From contig JAKITM010000017.1 in NCBI GenBank assembly GCA_021648045.1, forward strand, positions 1-31,945: DNA of 31,945 nucleotides, written 5' to 3'. The notes beneath the pieces are model-generated. The model was not told the DNA's origin and did not search any database. It saw only the letters and a list, made by a program, of their open reading frames with translations. A program made the translations under genes and the position numbers. This document shows positions 22,936 through 31,776 of the stretch, piece by piece; the first letter of the stretch is position 1, and each line of letters begins with the position of its first letter. The stretch comes from Lysobacterales bacterium (GTDB taxonomy: Bacteria > Pseudomonadota > Gammaproteobacteria > Xanthomonadales > SZUA-36).

Positions 22936-24033
22936 ATGTTTTTCAGGCGCCTGATTTTACTTTTACTATTTGCCAGCTTAACGGCTTGTCAATCCTCCTT
23001 CGGCCCATCTGCTTTGCGAGAAACCCACCCGGCTTATAACCAGGTTATGGTTAACAGTTTGAATCAGCAAATGCTGTTAAATCTGGTGCGTCTGAAATAC
23101 TACGATACGCCCTATTTTCTAAAGATAGCCAGCGTAACCGCGACATTATCTCTTGGTGGAAATGCCAGCATGGGTGGGGCAGCAAATACCAGCTCGAGTA
23201 ATAATGTAGCCACAGCCGGTCTAGGTCTAAACTATTCTGACCAACCCACTATTTCTTATGTGCCATTACAGGATGGTGATTTTCTCAAAGATATCCTTTC
23301 GCCAATTTCTCTTGAAGCTTTATTGATGATGACCCAGTCTGGGTGGAGTATTGAAGCGGTATTTGGAGTTTGTCTGGAACGAATAAACAATCATTACAAT
23401 GCTCCTGGGGCTTCTGGACCTACACCACGCAACACACCTAATTATGTAGAATTTAAACGCAGTCTGGAGTTACTACAGGAGCTGCAGCTCACACATAAAT
23501 TGGAAATTGGACTGGCCGCAGCAAGTTCCGGTCAGCCCGCAGAGCTGGTGTTGATGATAAAACAAGGTAGCACATCACTTGAAAAAAATGCGGCTTTAGC
23601 AGGTTTGCTCGATTATGAGTACACTGATAATGAAAATGTCTTCATTACGGTCAGCACAGATTTTCTTGAGAAAAACCCCAACGAAATTTCCATTCGTACC
23701 CGCTCGATTGCCAGTGTACTGTTTTATCTTTCTCAGAATATAGACATACCCCAGGAACATATTGAAGCCGGTCTAATTACCACCACCCGAAATCCAGATG
23801 GTAGTATTTTTAATTGGGGATCAACCCCGGCAGGTTCCATTTTCAATATCCGCTCTAGTAAGACTTATCCGCAACATGCATACCTTGTAGTACCCTATCG
23901 TGACTACTGGTTTTATATTGCCGATAATGATTTACAAACTAAATCGACCTTCTTACTACTGACCCAGTTATTCAACCTCCAAGCTGGTCAAAATGACTAT
24001 TCAGGGCCGACGCTAACATTACCTGTCCGCTAA
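22936..24033 (+). CDS. Uncharacterised lipoprotein (conserved FGPSAL...LVRLKYYDTPYF family)
   Basis: A 365-residue lipoprotein with signal FRRLILLLLFASLTAC (lipobox LTAC, Cys18). A good AGGAG lies six bases before the ATG. The mature part opens with FGPSALRETHPAYNQVMVNSLNQQMLLNLVRLKYYDTPYFL, which I recall as a conserved block in uncharacterised proteobacterial lipoproteins. A Ser/Asn/Gly-rich stretch (GGNASMGGAANTSSSNN) follows, then a mixed alpha/beta domain ending in YRDYWFYIADNDLQTKSTFLLLTQLFNLQAG. No enzymatic motif is visible. It probably sits in the outer membrane (Gln at +2). Confidence 0.75.
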   Translation: MFFRRLILLLLFASLTACQSSFGPSALRETHPAYNQVMVNSLNQQMLLNLVRLKYYDTPYFLKIASVTATLSLGGNASMGGAANTSSSNNVATAGLGLNYSDQPTISYVPLQDGDFLKDILSPISLEALLMMTQSGWSIEAVFGVCLERINNHYNAPGASGPTPRNTPNYVEFKRSLELLQELQLTHKLEIGLAAASSGQPAELVLMIKQGSTSLEKNAALAGLLDYEYTDNENVFITVSTDFLEKNPNEISIRTRSIASVLFYLSQNIDIPQEHIEAGLITTTRNPDGSIFNWGSTPAGSIFNIRSSKTYPQHAYLVVPYRDYWFYIADNDLQTKSTFLLLTQLFNLQAGQNDYSGPTLTLPVR

Positions 24034-24102
24034 GTACTGCAGAATATGCCCGTGCAACCGAGTCCATGCATCAATGGCAGTATTAATTTCCTGCGGGAGC
24101 AT
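24019..24102 (-). pseudogene. Possible tail of a TetR-family regulator
   Basis: A 27-codon minus-strand frame reads IDAWTRLHGHILQYL at its core. WTRLHG is characteristic of the C-terminal domain of a TetR/AcrR subgroup (pattern AW.RLHG..SLE). No upstream DNA-binding region remains, and the frame overlaps the end of the convergent lipoprotein gene. Weak support: short match only. Confidence 0.3.
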
Positions 24103-24128
24103 TTTCCTGATTAGAGCATATCGCCCTG

Positions 24129-24416
24129 TTACTTATTAATAGCGTTGTACAGCTCAGCTGCTACCTGTCCAACATCCTCATTAATTGCAAAGACTGTTTC
24201 TAAAGACGCTATAGGGACATTGTTAACCACAACAACAAATGTGTACCACTGCTTGTCTTCAGCCTGAATGTACCCTGCCAGAGCTTTGGTGGTTAAAAAT
24301 AGCGAGTCCTGAGTATCGTTATAGTTCACACCTGTTCCGGTTTTTGCAAATATATGGTTTTTAGCGGATGATTTCTGCGCGACATGAGTTAATTTGAGGC
24401 AACAAATTAGGTAATT
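24129..24416 (-). pseudogene. C-terminal remnant of a D-Ala-D-Ala carboxypeptidase (PBP4/S13-like)
   Basis: The open frame of 96 codons includes HIFAKTGTG, i.e. the KTG box of penicillin-binding proteins, then LTTKALAGYIQAEDKQWYTFVVVVNNVP and EDVGQVAAELYNAI. This is the typical end of S13/PBP4-type carboxypeptidases (KTGT...ALAGY......F....NN). The SxxK and SxN motifs that should precede are missing: the frame stops at a TGA (24419-24417) and the next gene begins its 3' end just beyond. It is therefore a truncated leftover. A GTG at 24329 would give a shorter product lacking the KTG box. Confidence 0.6.
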
Positions 24417-24434
24417 TCATAATAGCTATTCATC

Positions 24435-27400
24435 CTAGTTTGTTTCCGTGTCACAATAATAAGTTTCTTCTCCAGAACAGTCATTGTTTGTACCCTGGGA
24501 GCCACCGTAGATAGTATCAAAACCATCACCACCCTCTAGCTGATCATTGCCAAGGCCACCCATAAGGGTATCATCACCATTCTCGCCTAGCAGCCAATCG
24601 TTGCCTGCACCACCATATATTTGGTCATCACCGTCACCACCGGCGGCATAGTCATTGCCATAACCGAGGATAATTATGTCGTCACCGGGGCCGCCATACA
24701 CCAGGTCTTCACCGCCACCGGAACAAATTATGTCGTTGCCGCCACCGGCATAAATTACATCATCACCATCGTAACTATAGATGACATCTACTTCCGGCGT
24801 GCCATAAATTACTCCGCCGTCGCGACTACCGATAATAGTGGCGCCCAGACCACCGCAGGAAAGCTTGAGCTTCGGCTTGCTATCGTTACCTACCAATACA
24901 GAGGTGTTTTTTACATTAAACTGCCAGCCACCACGATTAAACAACAGCTCATCCATTTCCAGGCCCAAATTACAGCGGTCTACATGATACCTTCCATCTT
25001 TCTGGCACTCATCACTGAGCTCACCGGTTAATACTTCAATAACTTCATCCGGTAATGTTGGCATCCAGTTATCACCTTTCTTTTCAATGGCTCTATAAAC
25101 CCAGAGGCCATGCCGGCAAGTGTTGGAATCAACTTTATGAGCGGGTTTAGGGTACTTTACGTAACAAGCTCTAGTGATGCTTGGGGTTTTTGGTGGGCAA
25201 ATCCCGGGCCTACAGTCATAAATATGAATCTCATAGACTGTAGTAATAATTTGCTGATACAACCAGCGCTTGAAACTCCAGCGGGCTCTATCTTCGATAA
25301 AGGCTTCTGTGCTAAAGTTTGCTGGCCAATACCCTCGTTGATGAAGTAATGCAACGGCTGCCATCGTACCTAAATCACCCGCCTTTGCATCCAGACCTGT
25401 CACTTCTCTAGCCCAGATATTAAGATGACTTTGGGAATCTTGTTTTTTATCGACAATCTCATTCTTCAGCTTATCGACATTTTCAACAAGCGGTTTATTA
25501 GGAAAAACCTCATCAGCAAGCGCCTCAACTCCCGCTCCCATTAACATGCTGGCACCCTTGGTAAGAGCCTTAATAAGTAATTCTTTACTCTTTTTATTAA
25601 ATATTTTAGAGGCAATACCATCGGTTGCCATATCAACCGCAGCAGTTGCAAGGTCCACAAGGATGGCTTTAATGTCAATCCCTTCATCTTCATTGACCTG
25701 TTGAAGCAGCTCAATACCAACAGTAGCCATACTCTCCCACTGACTGGTGTATTGTGATTCAAAGCCTTCGCGCTGCCCCTCAAAAACACTCAGAGTAGCA
25801 GCTGCCCAGTCCATTTCCTGCAATAATTGGCTACGCACTGCTTCCCAGTCCCGCTGGTCATAGCTGATATCGTCATCATCCGGGCGCAAGTGCTGCCCGT
25901 TTACGAAATCCCTGTTGGCACGATTATCCTTATCATTGTACCTATGACGGAATTCTGTTGATCCATTAAACCGCACCTTGTTCATTGCAGCATAAGCTTT
26001 AGCTTGGCGACCACTAAAGGCAGGGAATCCACAGGAGAAGTTCTCCTCCCAGCGTTTTTCATTACTATCGTAAAAATAACTGACCATACCCTTACTGCTA
26101 CGGCCAACAGCTTCGGCTATGCCATCGCCATCAATATCACCGAATTCAAGCCCGAATATAGGCTCCCGCAGATCTTCATCTTTAGCCGTATTGCCGGTAT
26201 TTAGCACTTGCCATTTTTTTGCTTTGGCATTAAAACTGTAGGAGTGAATAGCCCCCCCATAAGAATAAACAAAGTGCAACTCATCTAAACCATCCCGGTT
26301 GATATCCGCCGCCCTCATCTGCTGCAACATCCTGGTAGGATCGTTTTTATCTGGCTCCAAACCTGCACCGAGTACCCGCCTGCTCCAGGTATTTTCGCTG
26401 GTCAGTTCGATTAACTGCACTCCTGCTTGTGTCCAGACTGCCAGAGAATCTTTATCCGGGTCTGTAAAGCGGCCCCAGACCATTGTCCGATAATATCTGT
26501 AAGAATGAGCCTCTTTATAATTTAAAATCTCATTGGGTTTGGTGGTTTGCTGCCAGCCTATACCCGGCATGTATTTCACGGCAACCAAGCCGGCAGCCGA
26601 ACGGCCTATAACCTCATCAATGCCATCACCATCAACATCGGCGGCTTGAATTGTTTGATAATAAGACTTGTCGACCCATGATTTAAAATAGTTTTTCTTT
26701 GCTGGGTCGGCTAACACTTCGAAATTCGACTTGGCCGGATTCCAGCGCATACCGATAATACCTTGTTGAGAGCGTACAAATAGTTGTTCGGCATTACCCG
26801 CAAGGATTTTACCCACCCTGAAGCCGCTAGCGATAGCCTCGTATTCCCAATCCGTATTTTTGGTTAATTTGAAGCCCTTTTTATTGATCAACTCCCAATT
26901 GCCACTGGACTGAGCATCACCCCCTACGAAACTAAATGCTAGCAAACCGCGCCCCTTCGAGCCATTTTCATAAGCAACCATTTCATCGATACCGTTCCCA
27001 TCCAGATCCAAATAACGGATTGTGGCGTAATGGTCTGGGCTCTGCCATTTGGGATCGGCCAGATCCGACTCTCGATAATCCGCACTGTATTTCGGCATCC
27101 AGGCACCCCACCAGCCCAGATCCGGATCGATTTCAAACACATGTACCGTTACTCCAAGAGGATCCCTGCCCAGAAGCTCCAGGTCATCATCAGCCGTCAC
27201 ATTAGCCAGCGCTATAGTTGACTGGTAGGCATCGTTATCCCAGCCGCGGGCATCGGTCCATGCAGGTATTTTTAGCTGGGGCGCAATGCATGCCACCGGG
27301 TGATGATCTAACACTACTTCCGTCTGAGCAGCCAGCGGCGTGCCTAATAAAGTGAGACCCAGCATTATCATACTGATGCACGAAATATTATTTGTTTTAC

Positions 27401-27446
27401 TGACTACATTGCTCATTTGAACCCCATGTTTAGTTATTTCAGTCAT
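24435..27446 (-). CDS. Exported FG-GAP/VCBS-repeat protein with C-terminal RTX calcium-binding repeats
   Basis: A 1003-residue protein. A signal peptide ends near residue 40 (IMLGLTLLGTPLAAQ); Met11 is an alternative start. Residues ~75-465 form FG-GAP/VCBS-type propeller repeats, each with a Ca2+ loop: LDLDGNGIDE (~146), ADVDGDGIDE (~269), ADINRDGLDE (~379), GDIDGDGIAE (~436). Residues ~525-700 are helical (a hydrophobic stretch near 590-640), of unknown fold. A Cys-containing segment (745-830) follows. Residues ~868-983 are RTX nonapeptides (GGAGNDWLLGENGDD type). RTX proteins are usually type I-secreted without a signal peptide, so the combination is unusual. It lies 67 bp downstream of the DHOR gene, same strand, and is probably cotranscribed. 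Function unknown; adhesin or toxin-like roles are possible. Confidence 0.8.
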   Translation of the reverse strand: MTEITKHGVQMSNVVSKTNNISCISMIMLGLTLLGTPLAAQTEVVLDHHPVACIAPQLKIPAWTDARGWDNDAYQSTIALANVTADDDLELLGRDPLGVTVHVFEIDPDLGWWGAWMPKYSADYRESDLADPKWQSPDHYATIRYLDLDGNGIDEMVAYENGSKGRGLLAFSFVGGDAQSSGNWELINKKGFKLTKNTDWEYEAIASGFRVGKILAGNAEQLFVRSQQGIIGMRWNPAKSNFEVLADPAKKNYFKSWVDKSYYQTIQAADVDGDGIDEVIGRSAAGLVAVKYMPGIGWQQTTKPNEILNYKEAHSYRYYRTMVWGRFTDPDKDSLAVWTQAGVQLIELTSENTWSRRVLGAGLEPDKNDPTRMLQQMRAADINRDGLDELHFVYSYGGAIHSYSFNAKAKKWQVLNTGNTAKDEDLREPIFGLEFGDIDGDGIAEAVGRSSKGMVSYFYDSNEKRWEENFSCGFPAFSGRQAKAYAAMNKVRFNGSTEFRHRYNDKDNRANRDFVNGQHLRPDDDDISYDQRDWEAVRSQLLQEMDWAAATLSVFEGQREGFESQYTSQWESMATVGIELLQQVNEDEGIDIKAILVDLATAAVDMATDGIASKIFNKKSKELLIKALTKGASMLMGAGVEALADEVFPNKPLVENVDKLKNEIVDKKQDSQSHLNIWAREVTGLDAKAGDLGTMAAVALLHQRGYWPANFSTEAFIEDRARWSFKRWLYQQIITTVYEIHIYDCRPGICPPKTPSITRACYVKYPKPAHKVDSNTCRHGLWVYRAIEKKGDNWMPTLPDEVIEVLTGELSDECQKDGRYHVDRCNLGLEMDELLFNRGGWQFNVKNTSVLVGNDSKPKLKLSCGGLGATIIGSRDGGVIYGTPEVDVIYSYDGDDVIYAGGGNDIICSGGGEDLVYGGPGDDIIILGYGNDYAAGGDGDDQIYGGAGNDWLLGENGDDTLMGGLGNDQLEGGDGFDTIYGGSQGTNNDCSGEETYYCDTETN

Positions 27447-27513
27447 TGTGCTTAAATTCCTTTTCTTAACCCCAAATTATTTAGAAATCAAGTGGGTACT
27501 GTTGGTTTAGGAC

Positions 27514-30500
27514 TTAAAGTGAATAAAGGAAGGCGCGTAATTTTTTCAGCTCAGCGGCTTCCATTTTATTCAGTTTTTCTATAGTACCCAGTGCGTTAAT
27601 TGCCGGGCCATCATGCAGAAATGCTGCCTCTATGGCATCACATGCACGCCCGTCATGTAAAAGGAAGTCACAACCCTCGATAACATCTTTTACACCCTTT
27701 TTACCAAGTGGCGCAGTGGTATTTTTATACGCATCGGTAACAAAGCGATTAAAGCGCAGACCTTTCAATGCCGGGGTTCTAATAAGTCGAATATAGCCGG
27801 CATATTTTTCTTTGATAACGCCATCGTCCTTGCGCCGAATATCCACACCAACTGGTGCTGCTGCTACCTGTGACAGATAGCCCATATCGTGAAGTAATAA
27901 ATCTGTACCAAGATAGGAAATAAACGGGTACTCCGGTGCACCAGCGGATTTAATCTGCAGTGCTTTGAGTTTTTTTCTTTCCTCATCCGGGAGCATATTG
28001 TCATCTTCATCGAAGACAATTTTATCGATCAGATGGCAGCTGTGACATTCCAGTGTTTCAAAGATTTTTTCACCTTGCTGAACAATCTTACTGGCAACCT
28101 GAAACTCAGAGCGGTTGGGTATGCCGATCCAGCGCTGATAAGTCGCCATATCACGGATTTCCTGTTCGGTAATATCCGAGTTTTCCTTATCCAGTAAACA
28201 ATCGATATTAGCAGGGCCACAAAGCGATTGGGAATAACGCACCAGTTGATCCTCATCGCTAGCGTCAGGGTGCAAGCTGAGATAACCACTGATTGAACTG
28301 ATACCCATCTCGACAATGGCGGCATTCGCTACCTGATCTTCCAACGATGCACGGTTGCCTATCCAGCCCCAGCGCGCAAGGTAGCAGTCGGTTTCGCCCT
28401 CACCATAGTTGCCTGAACTGCAACTACGATAATTTGATTCGCCCGACTGACCTACTCTGGTTCCAGGGACTAACTGAACATCACCGGCCAATTCAATATT
28501 TCCAAATCTTTCTGCTTGATCAAGCTCCGCCTGCAGCATGATTTTATCGGGTACCATCTCGATCATAGGGGTATTCCCCAAGCGCCGGCCTACCAGTTGC
28601 ATATAGCCAATATCGTGGCTCTCGATGGCAAGTTCTATATCCGCGCCGGTGACATCATCACAGTTTCGTGGCCAGACACCGGTAGGTACATCTTTGGGTT
28701 TATTTGCTACACCCGTGCAGGTTTTTCCCGTATCAATCGAGCCCGGGTTTATAGCCACTCTTTTCGGTACATACTGTGCCAACCTGTTAGTCGCAACCAG
28801 TTCAAAACCATCCGCTTCTTTAACCGCTACATATTGCATTGAATATGTAGGGTATTGATCTTTCTGATTGACATGCAAGCTGTTGCCGAAAAAGTTCATG
28901 ATTCGGTTATTGTACAAAGGTAGCGGTATGCTCAGCAGATTTTGCCGCTCATTTTTATTCAATAACTGAGCATAGTTGATACTGGCTTCATCCTGCCTCA
29001 GGTCAAACAAAACCATCTTCATCGATGGCAGCACTTTATTTGAATAGGTGTAGTCAAGACTGACTTGATAATCAGCTAGCATGCCACGATCGGTATGAAT
29101 TTTTGCTAACTTACCATTGGGCATCAGCGGCACACCACCTCCATTTCGAATATGACAGGAGTCACAGGTATTGCCGTGAAATTCTGCTGTCGCATCAGCC
29201 ACCTGAAAGCCGGCAGGAAAATCAACATGGTCTAGGATTTTTTCAAACTTAGTGCCTTTTATTCTCGGTGTTGTGCCTGGAGAAACTTCAGCCTGAACGG
29301 CAGATTCATACATAAAATTAGAGCGGTATTCGTTATGCCACAGGGTTCTGCCACGAATGCCACGAATAAAATGATCGGGTGTCTGGTTCATATGGTTGCT
29401 CATAAAAAAAGCATGCCAGAAGGGATCGTCATAACTTTTGGTATTAAGCACCTGCTCTGCAGGGTTCACCATGGGTATATACTGGGTGTATAGGCTGGAG
29501 TTATACACCTTGTCGTAAATTGACATACCATCATCAAGAATCCGGAAGGAAACAGGTATATGCTGTTCCCGCAGGCCAGCCAGCATAAACATGGTTCTAC
29601 CATATTGGTTGGCATCTACACCAACAAAAGACTGGCTAATTTCTTCAACATTAATGTTATTAACATCCCCACCCCACAGCTCTTTCCACTGCTCATGGAA
29701 GCCACTGGTATGAACCTCAAAATTCAATACGCAGCCTTCGAGTTTGCCAATGGCTTTTAACTGCTTGCCTTTCGGTGTGCCGGGACTCCCATGTCGGGCT
29801 TGATAGTAGTTATATTTTGTGCACTTTTTGGGCAACACATAATGACTCGCTTTGAACAAGGAAGGAATACGCATGGCAGGTTCGAGTTTACCATCTACCA
29901 CCCTGGTTTCAATATGTCTGCCGGGGACATCCTCGACCCAGTCGTAATAACCTATATAGGGATTGTTATTAATTTCAGCAGTTAGGTCTATGCCCGGGTT
30001 ATCCCAGGGATAGCGGCCTATATCTTTAAATTTTTTCAATGAAGCCTTAAATTGTCGATCAAGGCTGGCAGCATTTTCGGCCACCTCTTTTTCACACACG
30101 GCGATATCACCTGACTTACATTTGAGAATTTTTGTCTGGGTGGCATTTTTTTTCCAGTCAACCTTGCCAAGATACATCGTACAGTGGTCTAAATTTTCTT
30201 TGCAAAACTTATAAAAAATCCCACTGGAACCCCCGGGAGAAATAACCGCCGGGTAGTCTCGCAACCATGCTTGATTGGCATTTGTATCAGCCGGTGCGAC
30301 CAACTGAGTGGTAAAGTAATCTTCATAACAGGAAGAATCCGCAATATTGTCTTGATCAGCAGCGCAGTAATGGCCGGTATACCAAGACCGCTGAGGAGCA
30401 AAAATAGTTGCTTCTGTGATCGCAAAACCAAGACTGGGTACCTCGCCCGGCAGCCTTGTGTGTTTATAGTTATTGTTTTTTACGATATCTGCTGCATAAC

Positions 30501-31488
30501 CATCAGCATTATCGGTGAGGGTATGAAAGCGTTGTATTTTTAGCTTTACTTCAACACAGTCATCGTCTTTACAGTATTCCGGGGTTGATGATTCACCCTG
30601 GGCATACAGGGTATCTATACGGTGGAAACCCATTACATTGACAATCCCGTAACGCAGCATACAGCGGGCTTTTTTTACATCGGTATCGGCATCCGGGCAC
30701 TGCCCTTTTGGTAATGCGGCAAAGGGCAGTACAAATGGCGTTTCAATCAGGTTACTATCCTTGGTGCTGAGTTTTTGATGCCAAGGTAAATCGGTGAACC
30801 ATTCATCTAACAAAACAGTCCCTGTAGCGTCCTGGCGCTCAGGAAATGGTCCGGCGATACAGACAGGCGATAAATGATAGTTATATTCCGGTGCTGGGCT
30901 AACATTGACTGAACCGGCACATGCTCCTTGAACAATTGGCTGCTTACCTTCATCTGCGCGAATCAGCGCACTAGCTTGCCAGCCTTCTCTGCTGATGCTG
31001 ACTTCATTATTTTCATCAAACCAGCATTGATTTGGAATTTGATCGTCTTTTTGAATTTCATTGCAGCTCAACAATCCCCCATCGTCAGTGGGATCATAAA
31101 AAAAGTTCGCCGTTGGAATACCATCTGGTGGTACCGGAAACTGACCCTTAGTACAGTCCGGAGTTAAATTATAGGTATGTAGTAATAACTCATTTGGAAT
31201 GACCGAGCCAGCACAGGCACCTGTAAATTGAGGCTCCGCATGTTCTTGCTCCAGGATTATAGCGTTTCCATCCCAGTGCTCTCTGCTGATGATTAGTTCA
31301 CCCCGGATATCAAAGCTGCACAGTGTCGGGATTTTTGTACCTTGATTCACCCCATTACAAATGAGTGATCCCTTGCCGTCATCGGGGGCATAAAAAAAAC
31401 TGGCTGTTCCAGCTTTCACTGGCTGTGCACTTAAAACACTGAATAGTGCCATGCACAGCAATAAAGCTAATCTCACTAAAACACTCAC
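27514..31488 (-). CDS. Giant exported diheme DHOR-type oxidoreductase with duplicated Cys-rich N-terminal domain
   Basis: I choose the GTG at 31488: AGGAG lies 7 bases upstream and the signal peptide (SVLVRLALLLCMALFSVLSA) becomes N-terminal; the frame stays open to another GTG at 31554 (1346 residues, numbering used here). The C-terminal ~570 residues are DHOR-like (PF06537): c-type heme sites CDSCH (797-801, in FHGNTCDSCHIRNGGG) and CHSCH (1170-1174), and the ending with FLLHDGRACDAIEAAFLHDG. Usual DHOR proteins are ~450-500 residues. The rest is an extension: two repeats at 50-144 and 148-242, then ~450 residues of unrecognised sequence. A periplasmic or surface electron-transfer enzyme is likely; substrate unknown. 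Confidence 0.82.
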   Translation of the reverse strand: MSVLVRLALLLCMALFSVLSAQPVKAGTASFFYAPDDGKGSLICNGVNQGTKIPTLCSFDIRGELIISREHWDGNAIILEQEHAEPQFTGACAGSVIPNELLLHTYNLTPDCTKGQFPVPPDGIPTANFFYDPTDDGGLLSCNEIQKDDQIPNQCWFDENNEVSISREGWQASALIRADEGKQPIVQGACAGSVNVSPAPEYNYHLSPVCIAGPFPERQDATGTVLLDEWFTDLPWHQKLSTKDSNLIETPFVLPFAALPKGQCPDADTDVKKARCMLRYGIVNVMGFHRIDTLYAQGESSTPEYCKDDDCVEVKLKIQRFHTLTDNADGYAADIVKNNNYKHTRLPGEVPSLGFAITEATIFAPQRSWYTGHYCAADQDNIADSSCYEDYFTTQLVAPADTNANQAWLRDYPAVISPGGSSGIFYKFCKENLDHCTMYLGKVDWKKNATQTKILKCKSGDIAVCEKEVAENAASLDRQFKASLKKFKDIGRYPWDNPGIDLTAEINNNPYIGYYDWVEDVPGRHIETRVVDGKLEPAMRIPSLFKASHYVLPKKCTKYNYYQARHGSPGTPKGKQLKAIGKLEGCVLNFEVHTSGFHEQWKELWGGDVNNINVEEISQSFVGVDANQYGRTMFMLAGLREQHIPVSFRILDDGMSIYDKVYNSSLYTQYIPMVNPAEQVLNTKSYDDPFWHAFFMSNHMNQTPDHFIRGIRGRTLWHNEYRSNFMYESAVQAEVSPGTTPRIKGTKFEKILDHVDFPAGFQVADATAEFHGNTCDSCHIRNGGGVPLMPNGKLAKIHTDRGMLADYQVSLDYTYSNKVLPSMKMVLFDLRQDEASINYAQLLNKNERQNLLSIPLPLYNNRIMNFFGNSLHVNQKDQYPTYSMQYVAVKEADGFELVATNRLAQYVPKRVAINPGSIDTGKTCTGVANKPKDVPTGVWPRNCDDVTGADIELAIESHDIGYMQLVGRRLGNTPMIEMVPDKIMLQAELDQAERFGNIELAGDVQLVPGTRVGQSGESNYRSCSSGNYGEGETDCYLARWGWIGNRASLEDQVANAAIVEMGISSISGYLSLHPDASDEDQLVRYSQSLCGPANIDCLLDKENSDITEQEIRDMATYQRWIGIPNRSEFQVASKIVQQGEKIFETLECHSCHLIDKIVFDEDDNMLPDEERKKLKALQIKSAGAPEYPFISYLGTDLLLHDMGYLSQVAAAPVGVDIRRKDDGVIKEKYAGYIRLIRTPALKGLRFNRFVTDAYKNTTAPLGKKGVKDVIEGCDFLLHDGRACDAIEAAFLHDGPAINALGTIEKLNKMEAAELKKLRAFLYSL

Positions 31489-31554
31489 ACCCCTACTCCT
31501 AATCTTTTCTGTAATCAATGAATTTGTCTGAGACAAATCCCGTTCCCCCGCCAC

Positions 31555-31776
31555 ATCATATTACATTTTTATAAAGATGACTCACTTTATTGTGTCTTAC
31601 AGTACTGTCTCGTTAACTCCAAGTTCGTTATCCCGGCGAACTCCGGGAAGACAAAAACGGGGTGTTGATATTCATGTCGCCAATATCACCAAACTCCTAA
31701 TATCCCTAGCACTACGCCAACTATGACAAAAGTATTAACCTAGCATTCAAATACCCAAGATGTTATAATCGGGAGC
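31555..31776. other. Intergenic region with promoter-side sequence and a REP-like hairpin
   Basis: No gene is visible. TCCCGG (31631-31636) pairs with CCGGGA (31643-31648) over CGAACT, with flanks (CGTTATCCCGGCGAA...CCGGGAAGAC) like a short extragenic palindrome. A TATAAT at 31764-31769 lies just before the transposase start. The left boundary of the IS copy cannot be set without a second copy. Confidence 0.4.

Noticed and set aside
24621..25031. 136-codon plus-strand ORF rich in Thr/Ile/Val repeats
   Set aside because: It is the antisense image of the RTX nonapeptide repeats and neighbouring codons.
26936..27205. 89-codon plus-strand Pro/His-rich ORF
   Set aside because: Antisense to the FG-GAP region; composition follows from the opposite frame.
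31555..31776. Left inverted repeat of the IS630 copy
   Set aside because: I could not define it without the right end, which is outside the window.
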